From Alitta virens (Eukaryota > Annelida > Polychaeta > Phyllodocida > Nereididae): a stretch of 64,000 nucleotides of DNA. A program made the position numbers and the translations under genes. The stretch is taken from the NCBI GenBank assembly GCA_932294295.1, contig OW028573.1, positions 68,549,829 through 68,613,828 of the forward strand, written 5' to 3'. Below, one piece after another: positions 45,641 to 56,692 of this stretch (position 1 is its first letter; each line of letters begins with the position of its first letter). Under the pieces are notes generated by a model that saw nothing but the letters and a program-made list of their open reading frames with translations, ran no database searches and was not told the DNA's origin.

Positions 45641-47689
45641 CCTAAGCCTTAAGAAATTGTATAGTTGTCTATGTTTCCAAGTATAATTTATTGTCATGAT
45701 GGTGGACCATTGGTCAGAATATGGCAAACTTTAATTGTTTTACCGTAGTGTTGGGGTTTGAGTAGTTGCTAAAATTTCTACAGGTCCATTTTGTGCTGCC
45801 CCATAACATTGATTAAAGCTTTTATGAAAACAGTATACATAATATGTATTCATGTAGATGTGGATATAGTCCAATGTGGATATATTATACCCACATGTAC
45901 ATGTATGATTTCCTGCGGCCTCCCATGTAAATTGCATTATCATATTATCCTTTATAATCCGCATCTATATGACATAGCCTATGAGAAATATTAAATTGGA
46001 AATTAGTTCCTGCAATGATTTAATTACAAATCCTTGCCATTTTCACAGCTGTTTGTTTACTTTTAAAGAAATATGACAAAATTTCATTGGTCACGACTGA
46101 ATAAAATAGATGTCTTTAAAACTTATAAAAGCATGGCAAGAGCAAAATCTTGAGGAGTTCTTTGTCTGAATGAGTATATAGGATTATATAATCTGAGGTC
46201 TATAAGCTCCATACATGTGTAGTATAATTTTCCATCACCAATTTTAGTTAGCGAAGGAGGAATGCACGATATGCACCCAGAAGCTTCTGTAATTTTTAGT
46301 ATGCATCAAAGCCTAAGCGACAATACTATTTTTTTAATTAGCAATTTCTCCTATTTTCCAGCAAGTATGCTATAAAGCCGGCTTCAGGCAGCACCGATGC
46401 CAATGGAAACTGCAGTCCTAATAAGTGCAAATCGTTAGTCTTTCCAACAGTTTCCTGATTACAATCCAGCTATGGCATCTTCAATGAAATTAATGACATT
46501 GAACATTTGGTTTGTTTTGATTTGATAAACAAACGAATTGCAAAAAACAAAACATTTTTTAAGGTGGCAAGATGATGAGTTTAATTGACTGAAACCTAAT
46601 CGCATCTGTCTCTGTGTCTAGATGATTAGAATGTGCATCACGGAATGGAACGGTATAACACGGTGGCTTTCTCTGTTGGGTGGCAGTTAATGCTTTGCAG
46701 GCTTGCCTAATGGGTGAAACTTAAAACGCATTAGTCACTAAAGTGGTTAAAAAAAACTAATAGGAAGTTTCTGATCCGCCTGGAAAAGAAAGTGGGCGTA
46801 AGGGTTGGTTTACTTTTACGTTTGAAGTTAGCAACTTTCAAATAACAAACAAGTCAGCCTGCTGCAAGACAGTTAAATTAATGACTTGTAAGTTGGAACC
46901 AATTTCACAGTTCATCATCGCGACCGGAGCTTACTAACAAAAAGGAATGAACATGGTAGTAAATCGGGCCACATATTAAATTGAAATCAGTGCTAACCAC
47001 AGGGTATCATGTATTTTTCTTCCAAGGTATCATGCAGGTTCTGATTAATTGGGCTCCAGGGAGGAGTCTGATTAGACGCTGTTATTCTGTAATATAAAAT
47101 TAATAGGATAATAAAGTTTTACTATTTAGAAGACTTTGTTAAGCAGCAAAGTTTCAAGTCTATACTCAGTCTATCGGCAACTAGGTAAACTAGCTGTTAG
47201 GTGTATCAGCGTGATAGGCAATGACAGCGTTAAGATTAAGAAATCCTCTCTTAAAAATACAAGAGAAACGGATTTATATTTTTTTAGTTTAGGCAATTTT
47301 TCTGAATTGTCTGCTTGTCAGAAAAAGAACTGCTTAAATTCAGCAAATGTCATTTGATAGCATAAACCAGCCTATAGACTATAAGAGAAATTGATTAATT
47401 TATTTTAGATGAGTAAATGAGCAAAACATGTACATAATTAGGTGGCTGGGCTGTGAGGTGACGATGGATAGGCGTTCTGCATGTAGTTAGTGAACAGTTT
47501 GCAGCGACTGACTTGTTTGTGATAGTTACTGTCAGATTCAAATCCCTTACATTATGCTATTATCAGTTGGGTGGCCCAGTGGTTAAGACATCCGCCAATT
47601 CCACATTAGCCAGGTGGCCCAGGCCAGCTCTTCCAAAATAGTAGGCCTATAGGTCCCGGCCCGGGCAGTCGGCGGCACTAGGGTCTAAT
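45641..47689. other. intergenic stretch, nothing firm
   Basis: No gene recognised. GTGGCCCAGTGGTTAAGAC at 47570 resembles a tRNA A-box head, but no B box follows. Confidence 0.45.
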
Positions 47690-49040
47690 TTCCTGCTGTG
47701 CAGCGCAGCCCTGCAGAAAATGCTGCAAACCAGCAAATGCTGCCAAGCGCAGCAGATGCTGCAAATCACTGCAAAGTGCTACAAATCGCAGCAAATGCGA
47801 AGCCCAGACAATGCTGAAAACGTCACAGTTGCAGCAAATGCTGCAGGGAGTCTGCAGCTGCAGCAGCTAACATGATTGCATTGTCGGCCAATTATTCACC
47901 ACACTTTAATATTATGTTTTTTTCTTATTTCCTTGTTTTGTTCAATTTTCTTAGCATGAATTGCTGCTGCCTGCTGCTTAGAACAGCAGCCACCGCCAGG
48001 CAGCAGTGCAATTGAAACATTACAATAGTTTTGATTAAACCAATTCTGTAGTTTATTGTTGTGTTGTTATTGTTGTGTTAGTTTGGATAGTGACTTTACT
48101 TATGATTGAAAATGTAGAAATTGTTGCATTTCTGTCTTGAATTTTTGAGATATAATTAATTGGTTACAGTGATTAATGGGTATAATTCTGCCCCCCCCCC
48201 TCCCCCACCACTGAAAGGGCAGCGGGTAGTTCATATTCCAGTGCTAGGAAATGGGGGGCAGCTGTTCCCCCATACATATTTGTCCAGCTCCCCTGAATAT
48301 AACGTTACAATTCCAGCCGATTTACTACTTTGCCTATATACATAGAGATAGTTTAACATATTAATAGCAATCTGCAGTGGAGCAGTGGACTTTTTTTTTT
48401 TTAACTCATATGGTGTCTTAATCAGTTATGTTGGCATTCCTCACAAATCACCAGATATATATTTTTAAATTCTTGTTATATATGGTCCAAATAAAATGAG
48501 AATGAGATTTGTCAGACGGCAGCAGCAACACAAACCAGCAGCAGCAGGTGAAATAACAAGCAACAGAATCAGCTGTAAACATTTGCTGCAAGTTGCAACT
48601 GCACCTGTATTTGCTGCAAGTTTGAGGTGCAGCGTTGCTGGGAGATGCAGGTGTCCCTTACAAAAATTTTAGTCTGGTACTATGCCAGAAAAAAAGAAAA
48701 AGCAAAATAAAAAGCACACAAAATGTTTAAAGGCGTTGTAACGCATCATTACATGACCTGCCCCATCACAAAAAAAAAAAAAGATAAAATACATCTAAAA
48801 GTTTGAAACTGGTCAGTACTTTGGGGGTCAGCATCTAGTGTTGCAGCTAAAGCTAATTCTTCTGTGGAGCTCTGTATCTCTTGTAGCTAGTTACCTCTTA
48901 CAAGACGCCCTTGCAGAGCAATTCCGCTGGTTATATATACTGCAGCAGCAGTATTTGCTGCAAGATGAAGCATTTGCTGCAACATGCATTTGCTGCAGCA
49001 TTTGCTGCAAGATGCAATGTCAGCAGCAAGATGCAAGAGG
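47690..49040. repeat. CTGCAA / GCAGCAAATG repeat field
   Basis: Degenerate units of GCAGCAAATGCTGCAA fill 47690-47875. They reappear in the opposite sense (ATTTGCTGCAAGATG) at 48575-48640 and densely at 48935-49035. CTGCTGCCTGCTGC...GGCAGCAG (47964-48005) is a perfect-ending hairpin. The open frames over these tracts are translations of the repeat. Confidence 0.75.
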
Positions 49041-49055
49041 AAATTATATACTCCT

Positions 49056-49215
49056 CCTCGGCGGGCACTCTTCAATCTTCATGAGCTACATCTGGGCTAG
49101 ATGTCGATGGCATGAGACATTGAATTGGAGGTGCCTTGTACTCGCTGTCTATACTGAGGCAAGCAACAGACCTAACCTATGGGGTAAATGTGCAACATGA
49201 TGTGGACTTCACTTT
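49056..49215. repeat. dispersed repeat, copy 2 of 2
   Basis: Homologous to 30020-30165 in the same orientation, with small insertions (for example GCATGAGACA after GATGTCGATG). Confidence 0.7.
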
Positions 49216-50739
49216 ATTATTTCATCATTACGTCTTCCTCTGTAGCTGGTCATACAACTTCAGACTCAAAAGCATTGAGACATTGACATCAAATGCCATC
49301 AAACGCCATCAAACCCAGTATAAACTCTGCAGGGTCAAGTAAGATACACTGTGTAATAATTATCATGTGGATTATATTATCTTTAAAAGATGGTGGAAAG
49401 TAACCAAACAATCGCTTGAAAAGATCTGATCGCCCATCACAAATCCTTGCCAGCAATTAAACTGGTGATTGAATACATCAGCCTCCAGTTATTACATCAT
49501 AGGCCACTGTTGAAACGACAGTTAGCATCAATTCATCTATAAAATTGCCTGGATTTGGCTATTATGTGGGAGAATAAGAGAAATATCGAGTACAGGGAAC
49601 AACTGGAAGCTGATCGATGTTGTAATTGTTGTATACGAGCAAATAACCATCAGTTGTTATTGCTCATTGCCTGGTTCACTTTGTATCAATTTCATCTGTG
49701 GAGACAGGACTGTAATATCAAGTGCCTTGGCAGTCTGACATACCACCTTTTCCAATACCATAGTCCTTCTCACTGTGCCTTTCAGGTTTCCTCTTTTGGT
49801 TGAACTGTTGAAATATTTTCTCACCATTCTTGAATATAGGTTAATCTCATGAGAAATCCAGGTGGGGGTGTCTCTATGGTCCGACTCGGATCTGGATGGA
49901 ATTTTCAGATTACCCTTCAACCACATTAAATAACTCGGACAGCCAGTATGTGGTTGGAATCATTCGCCTTTATTGGTACATAGAAAGAAGACACACAGAC
50001 AGTAAAACAAGAGGCTCTAGTAGATACCCCCACTACACATAGTGCAATGATGTTTTAAGATACATATATGACATGAAACGAGCAGAGACTGCCCTACATG
50101 TGTCAGTCCGCGATATGAGAAACTTAAGCACCCATGAGACAAATGATGGGGCTCCCATAAATAGTATCAATAAGGCAATGATCAATGATATGCGTTTATA
50201 CAAGAAAACGGTACGTAGACCGCCAGAGAACTGGTAGCAATCGAAAAATAAATGTATAAAATCAAATTATGATTTTAAGAGACCTGCATAGAGAGCTATA
50301 TAGGGATACTAATCCTCTTGGCCTACCCACCTCTGATAGGACAAGAGAGGGCCAGTGCCAGGATGAGGAAGCAGAAGCTTGGTGTTAAGGAGAGAGAGAG
50401 GGATATTCCAATATGGCGACCGTCATTAACCAAATTTACAATAGGTATATTATTGGCTGATTTATAGAATATTAACTACCCGATTTTCACGAAATTTTCC
50501 AACTCTCAAAATCCAAAAATGTGAATTACAGAAATATAACAAAGACCCCACCGTTCCGAAAATGGATTAAAGACATTCAAGTCAAATGTTATGATCCCCC
50601 ATTTATGCTGTTTTTTCTATCAACCCGCTCGCAAACTGCTTTTTATGGAGCCAAAGTTGGCCTGGTTGTCCATTAAAACCATCATAAAGGAATTTTGGGC
50701 CATTTTGACAGGTAATCTTAAAACCCGTTAAAATCTAGG
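49216..50739. other. intergenic stretch, nothing firm
   Basis: No gene recognised. An AGAGAGAGAGAG run lies near 50390. A minus-strand AATAAAGG near 49967-49975 inside a T/C-poor block looked LTR-like, but no paired end was found. Confidence 0.4.
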
Positions 50740-53383
50740 TAAATGTTATTTGATGGAAAAACGAAGTTTACTTTGCCTAATAAATGTGAGACAAGAATCC
50801 TGTCGCTCTCAAACATGGAATCTTTTGCAAATAAGTTAAGGCTTGAAAATTGGCAAGATGTATTAAGTTCTGATACAGGTTCTGAGACATTTAAGCTGTT
50901 TTACACTAAATTCTGTACACTGTACGATAATGCCTTTCCAGTAAAACATGTGAAGACAGGTTACAAAACAAAAAAGATATGGTTGTCAGATGGTTTGCGA
51001 AAATCTATTAAAATTAAAAACAGAATGTACATGAAGCAACTAAGAAGCCCGTGTGAAGAGTATACAAGAGAATACAAAAGGTATAAATCATGCCTCAACA
51101 GATTAATGCGCAATGCAGAAAGAAATCACTACAAAGATATTTTAGATAAAAATCGGAATAACACAAAGAAGTTGTGGGGAATCCTTAAAGATATCATCAA
51201 TAAAAAAAAATCTACCACCAAACCCAAACAGTTTGTTAATGGTGATGAGGTTGTGACAAACGAAAATATCATTGCTGACAAATTTAACGATTATTTTACC
51301 AATGTAGGAAGCAACTTGGCAGAGAAAATACCATCTGTTAATATAGACCCCATTACATACATACGTGGTTCATTTCCAAGTTCATTGTTCTTGCAAGACG
51401 TTGAAAGGTTTGAGGTAAAACCTATTATCAGGGCTCTCAAGCATAGCAGTGCTGGGTATGATGGCATCCATGCCAAAGTTCTTAAACACATATATAGATT
51501 AATCATTGAGCCCCTCACCCATGTTTTACATCTATCTATCAGTCAAGGATTTTTTTCCCAATGAAATGAAGTTAGCTAAAATTATACCATTGTATAAATC
51601 GGGCGATACCATACATATAGGAAATTATCGGCCGGTATCAGTGTTACCTATCTTCTCCAAATTATTAGAAAGGCTGATGTACAATAGAGTTTTCTCTTTT
51701 ATTAATATTAATAACATTTTGTACAAGTATCAATTTGGCTTTCGAGAAAAACATTCCACTAACCTAGCACTAATTACCCTAATAGATAAAATAGCATCAG
51801 CAATAGACAATGGTGATATAATTTTAGGTGTATTTCTTGATTTTAAAAAAGCATTTGACACTGTGAATCATAACATTTTATTACACAAGTTATTCAAATA
51901 TAGGATAAGAGGGATCGCATTTAATTGGTTTCAGGATTATTTAAGGGGCAGAAAACAATTTGTTTCAATTAATGATGCTGAGTCTTCTAGACTTACTATT
52001 AAATGTGGAGTGCCCCAAGGTTCCATACTCGGGCCTCTTCTTTTTTTTATTATATATTAACGATATTAAAGATGTTTCTAATGTTGTCACCCCTATTATC
52101 TTTGCTGATGATACTAGTTTATTCATAAGGGGTGGTTCTGTAGAAGATACATTTTCTTCACTAAACCAAGAATTGATTAAGATTAAAGATTGGCTTGACG
52201 CAAACAAATTATCATTGAATTTAGAAAAAACTCACTATATTGTGTTCAGGTCTGCCAGGAGCAGAAGAGTTTTAAATGACAATATTTTAAAAATTGATAA
52301 CTGCATAATTGAACGTTACAGTAGATGCTAAGCTAACATGGGTTAATCACATAAAATCAGTTAAAAGTAAAGTTGCTAAGGGTATAGGAGTCTTAGCTAA
52401 AGCAAGAAAATATGTTGATACTACGTCTTTAAAACTATTATACAATAGCATTATCTACTCTCATTTGAACTACTGTATAGAAGTGTGGGGAAATTCTGCA
52501 AATGTTCACATCAACTCTTTCTTTAAGCTTCAAAAGAAGGCAGTAAGATTAATTAAAAATGCAAGTTTCATGGCTTCTACTGATCCAATATTCAAAAGTA
52601 TGAAAAGTTTAAAACTAACTGATATTTTTGCCGTATGTACATTAACCTTTGTTTTTAAATTTGTAAAGGGTATGTTACCAGAAGTATTCTATGAATTTTA
52701 CAAGAGGAATAATAGAGTGATAAGTCGCCAAACTAGACAGTCAAATAAGTTATATATTCCCATCGCTAAATCAGCATTGTATGAAAAAACTATACGAATT
52801 AATGGAGCAAAATATTGGAATAACATTGGTGATATAATTGATTATAACTGCAGTCTGCATACTTTCAAGAAGAGACTAAAAAATCATTTTATCAGTAAAT
52901 TGTCCTCATAACAATTTTACTAACTGCCACATGTTTGAAATGGGTTGTAGAGGAATTGTTTTGGCCTATGGTCACTTGGTATATATATATGTCTGAATAT
53001 TTGAGGGAACTTTAAATTTTTCACAAGCACATTATATTTAATGTTCATTTTACTTTCTTTTTTCTTATATTGAATATGATTATATTTAACCATGTATCCT
53101 TCTGCCACCATACATATTATATATATTTCTTTTTTTAATTGTTACCAATTAACATCTACGATAAAAATTGTAATTTTGATTGTTTTATTTGTCATATATA
53201 TGTATATTTAATATTGTTTGGTAATGGCATATACACTGCATAGTGTCTGCCAACTGTGTTAATGTCATTAACACGGTACTTAATGATAATTTCGATGAAT
53301 GCAATTATTTATTTTAATTTTTTTTTTTTTCATATGATACATGGTCAATAAAGAAAATTGAATTGAGAAATTGAAATTGAAGG
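50740..53383 (+). mobile_element. LINE (CR1/Jockey-type), 5'-truncated, three frameshifts
   Basis: The coding part runs 50743-52911 and the 3'UTR continues to AATAAAGAAAATTGAATTGAG at about 53349. The endonuclease and ORF1 are missing. The Gypsy element inserted 87 bp beyond its tail. Confidence 0.8.
50743..52911 (+). pseudogene. LINE ORF2 (linker, RT, C-terminal region) in four frames
   Basis: Segments are 50743-51564, 51545-52060, 52040-52315 and 52309-52911. Visible RT blocks are SSAGYDGIHAKVLK, KLAKIIPLYKSGD..NYRPVSVLP, YQFGFREKHSTNLALITLI, GVFLDFKKAFDTVNHNIL, CGVPQGSILGPLLFF, FADDTSLFI (catalytic) and LNLEKTHYIVF. The C-terminal part has YCIEVWGNSA and the terminal NGAKYWNNI block. All key residues are preserved; the only damage I see is three frame changes, two at T-runs (51549-51556 and about 52037-52047). 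Some of these could be base-calling errors. Confidence 0.8.
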
Positions 53384-53469
53384 GTAATCTGTGAAAATGT
53401 CATGAAGATCTGAGTCGTACCACAGAGATACCTATTTAGGCTGCCTGTCTGGTTTTCTCACAGACAGCT
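53384..53469. other. target-site flank of the Gypsy element
   Basis: Short unique sequence ending in AGCT (53466-53469), which is repeated at 62574-62577 on the other side of the element. Confidence 0.7.
53466..53469. repeat. target-site duplication, left copy
   Basis: AGCT, matching AGCT at 62574-62577 directly outside the right LTR. Four bp is within the usual Ty3/Gypsy range (4-6). Confidence 0.85.
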
Positions 53470-54183
53470 TGTAAAATCCTCAGTGTAGTTAGTGACATAC
53501 TATGTCTCCTTCCAGTATCTCATAGTCTCAACATAATGATAATTCAAAACAGTAAGTTGTGTCAAGTTGGTCTGCTCTGCATGTTGGTCAAAACCAAAGA
53601 TGCCAGAAACATTCCATGTTTATTATTTATATGAATTCACAAGACAAAGGCCCCTCCTTAATGGAGGGGGTAAAATTCCCAATCACCATTCGATCTCCTC
53701 ATCTGGGACCAGGCACACCCCTCCCAACTGTGCTCCCTCCCCTCCCAACTGTGCACCCATGGTCAGTCATCCATTATCCCCAAACCCCACAATGGACAAA
53801 CTCACTCATGCATAGATTCTATACCCTCAAGGGCACACAGTCACACAGGACAGGTGGCAGGCAACCTGACCCACACCCTTCTCCCCTCATTATCTCCACA
53901 CCCCAGGAGATTGTACAGTCATTAGGCCAGGAAGATCCAATCACCCTTGATCCCATTTCGGCCATCAGGATCAAGATCACACAGTGGAGCATGATCAGGC
54001 CAGCTGGCCATGGTTCATTGATGGATCCCCTGTCTTCACTAATGACTAGTACATTGTCCAAAGTGGGACCATAATCAGTGATGGCCATCTGCAGCCATCA
54101 CTTCTACAACTCAGAACATTGCACATTGAATTTACAATCATCATTTAGTTAAATTAAAGAGCAAAAGGCCAGTGCCTTTTACA
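53470..54183 (-). repeat. 3' LTR (left), 714 bp
   Basis: It begins TGTAAAATCC and ends GCCTTTTACA on the plus strand. The short frames it contains on both strands are repeated exactly in the right LTR, so identity is very high. The minus-strand polyadenylation hexamer AATAAA is at about 53619-53624. Confidence 0.95.
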
Positions 54184-54724
54184 CTGCTCATCATCATTTG
54201 AGTTAGATGTATACATATACTAAGATAATTAACTTGTTTGACTCTATCCTACTTTCACTGACCATGAGTCAGCATCTTCATTCTATTACTATAATTATTA
54301 TTGCAAATACATCTCACTTAGCAAAAATGATGATTCCATCCTAGCATTTACACCACTTGACACTTTTATATTTATATAGAAAAAAATTACATAATCACAT
54401 AGACAAAAAAAAAAAACCCTAATGTCACTACACTTATCCACTGAATCCAGCGTATTCATCTTCATACAAAAACTTCTTGATCTGTAGGAATTGGGTGTCG
54501 GTGTTTTAGAACTCATACACTTAAATCAACACTTCCGGATCATATAATATCATACTACAACAATCACACAAATATTTGCATAGATAGTGGCCGATCCTAG
54601 CTCCAAGTGCCTCATGGATCATATTGTCTTCATCTGATCCCTACCGCACTAGTCTAGTTGCAGATCAAAGCCTAAAGTCAAAAATGTTCCAAATGAAGAG
54701 GATTTTGTCCAAGATCTAGGTACC
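54184..54724 (-). other. Gypsy 3' untranslated region between env stop and 3' LTR
   Basis: No convincing open frame. The purine tract expected next to the LTR is weak: on the minus strand the last bases read GATGATGAGCAG before TGTAAAA. Confidence 0.5.
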
Positions 54725-56692
54725 TTAGACCTCGGCAATATCCTGACATGCACTGCCCACTGGTAGCTTGATGGTGGCATTATCCCCAGCCACCCTGTAA
54801 CTGGCTGATCTTCTGGACAGCAGAGTTCTTCCCTGCTTTCTCCTTACACAACATGGGATCCTGGCCACCAGCCGCTTGATCCAGGGATTTTTCCTCGCAA
54901 ACCAATAGGCCAGGCCCACAAAGATCAGAATGGTCACCAAGGTGGACATCACAAATGCAGTCAGGGGGGCATGTTGTCGGAATTGTACCCAGGGCCTCTG
55001 GCTCACCTGTATGGCACTCATCAAGACATCCTGACTAATATCATTAACTTGAGCCGTAGATACGCTCTTCAGCTGAGGGAAGGAGTCAACCAACGCTTCG
55101 AAGCCCAGATTCCTTGTAAAGTTGAACTGTCCTTCTACGTGTATCAGGGGCAGCACTATGTGACGGGCCATGTGTAGCTCTGGAATGCAGTGAACTCTCC
55201 AACCGGTGCCTGCAATGTTGCAAGGAGCCGGACAATGCATTGCGTAAGTGCCTGGCCCCAACTTCTGGGGAGGATAGACTTTTCCTGGACAATGGGCCGA
55301 GATAGACTCTCCCCAGGTCATCACCACGATGGTTCGCAAGGACACTCTCTTCACTGTGGTGACATTGGCCTGCTTCACAATGTCGAATCTGCACCCTTTC
55401 ACGAGCTCGGATTGATTAAATATCAGACCCCGAGCACACGTCATGTGTCTGGCGTCAAACAAAGGGCCTGCACGACAGACAAGTGGCTCACCTCCAATAC
55501 ACGCCTCCGGCTCGAATAATAGGCCCGTGGTTGTGTCCACCCCGTAGCTGCTCCCCATATCTATCTTCACAGTCATGTTAGACCCCCTGATGGGGACTGG
55601 GTAACTCTGTATATTATAGAGCAGGTAGCTGGCCTTGTTGATGGTGGGCACGTTGAATCGAAAGATGAGCCTGTTTCTATCGATGACGATGGGCTCAATG
55701 TGCAGGTGCCTGTAATACCATGTCAACTCCGGCACTACATCATTTCCAGACTGGGCTATAGCATTTATCGTGTTTCTTAGCACATAGGGGCTGACGATGT
55801 CTTCAGTCAAATCTCCTCGCTCCAGCGCTCCACGTTGCTGTTGATAGAGCCGCATCTGCTCTCTATACCTCTCGAATAAGTGCTCACACTCCTCTACAGC
55901 TCGGTCAATCTCCATACGTATCTCTATATTGCTCAACCTCCAATCAACATTTGACAGCTTCTTAGATAATCCTCCAACGTATTTATTCAACTGGCCTACA
56001 TGATCGTCAACTTGAGACAGAGCCACAGACACATTCTTGATATACAACCTGTTTTGATTGACCACCGTCATCATTCGGTCTGACAGGTGTAGTATGTCCT
56101 GTGTCCTGGCCTGCAATATCCTGGTGGCTTCCTCGTAGTGCCTCACCTGGGAGTCCGTGGCCACTCCAAAGAGCACATGCAACCCTGTTCCAATAAAATC
56201 GAAGGCTCCTCTCCTCTGGCGTCCCATTGGAGTAGGAGGATCACTTCGACTCCGTCCTGCATAACTACCATCCAGGGGTTGCAATCTCCTCAAGCGCCAC
56301 TCCCAGGATCTCTGTATATATCCATGCACTTTGATGTCTTGCCGACTGTCTCTCACCAGTTGTATCAATGCGGCCAATTGTGCGGGGTAACGAGGAGTCT
56401 CCAAGGTTACCAGGACCACCCAGGAAGCCTCCAAAGTCCTGAGTGAGGCCCCTCCTCGCACCAACACCCCATCTGTCAGTTCCCTAGGGGGGGTGGGTCT
56501 CTCCATCATATCTTCCTCCGTCATTGTCTTGGGTGAGACTTCCCTCAGCATGGGGTCCAACACTCCTGTCCCTTGGGCTCCAACCTGGGCAGAAGTCCCT
56601 GACAACAACGATACGAGTAACAGGAGTGCCATGCCCACCTTAAAGAGTCTCTGGGGCCGAGTCTTCTTGAGGAGAGGCATCATCTTTAGCAT
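54725..56692 (-). CDS. env: envelope-like glycoprotein, baculovirus F / errantivirus Env type
   Basis: 655 codons, intact. In order: an N-terminal hydrophobic signal at about residues 19-36 (MALLLLVSLLSG); a furin-type site RQRR at 158-161; directly after it a hydrophobic, glycine-containing fusion-peptide-like stretch (G-A-F-D-F-I-G-T-G); a long alpha-helical coiled-coil region at about 183-290; a cysteine-rich ectodomain; a membrane anchor at about 577-598 (LVTILIFVGLAYWF); and a 57-residue cytoplasmic tail. The R-x-R-R / G-x-F-x-F-x-G arrangement and the I-P...LY-x-x-PVP block match class I F-type fusion proteins of baculoviruses and Gypsy errantiviruses. It would allow membrane fusion if expressed. 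Its start overlaps the pol end by 53 nt, so expression probably needs a spliced subgenomic RNA. Confidence 0.85.
   Translation of the reverse strand: MLKMMPLLKKTRPQRLFKVGMALLLLVSLLSGTSAQVGAQGTGVLDPMLREVSPKTMTEEDMMERPTPPRELTDGVLVRGGASLRTLEASWVVLVTLETPRYPAQLAALIQLVRDSRQDIKVHGYIQRSWEWRLRRLQPLDGSYAGRSRSDPPTPMGRQRRGAFDFIGTGLHVLFGVATDSQVRHYEEATRILQARTQDILHLSDRMMTVVNQNRLYIKNVSVALSQVDDHVGQLNKYVGGLSKKLSNVDWRLSNIEIRMEIDRAVEECEHLFERYREQMRLYQQQRGALERGDLTEDIVSPYVLRNTINAIAQSGNDVVPELTWYYRHLHIEPIVIDRNRLIFRFNVPTINKASYLLYNIQSYPVPIRGSNMTVKIDMGSSYGVDTTTGLLFEPEACIGGEPLVCRAGPLFDARHMTCARGLIFNQSELVKGCRFDIVKQANVTTVKRVSLRTIVVMTWGESISAHCPGKVYPPQKLGPGTYAMHCPAPCNIAGTGWRVHCIPELHMARHIVLPLIHVEGQFNFTRNLGFEALVDSFPQLKSVSTAQVNDISQDVLMSAIQVSQRPWVQFRQHAPLTAFVMSTLVTILIFVGLAYWFARKNPWIKRLVARIPCCVRRKQGRTLLSRRSASYRVAGDNATIKLPVGSACQDIAEV

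Noticed and set aside
47564..47640. tRNA-like head (GTGGCCCAGTGGTTAAG)
   Set aside because: No B box or folded T-arm follows, so it is not called as a tRNA or SINE.
48838..49200. 120-codon glutamine/cysteine-rich frame
   Set aside because: Translation of the CTGCAA repeat field running into a dispersed repeat.
49919..50400. Possible solo LTR on the minus strand (AATAAAGG-like signal, GGTTGGAATCATTCGCC)
   Set aside because: No TG...CA ends, partner LTR or target duplication found.
53559..54074. 171-codon plus-strand open frame, repeated at 61949-62464
   Set aside because: It lies wholly inside the LTR and is duplicated with it. No domain is visible, and it is proline-rich from low-complexity CCTCCC sequence.
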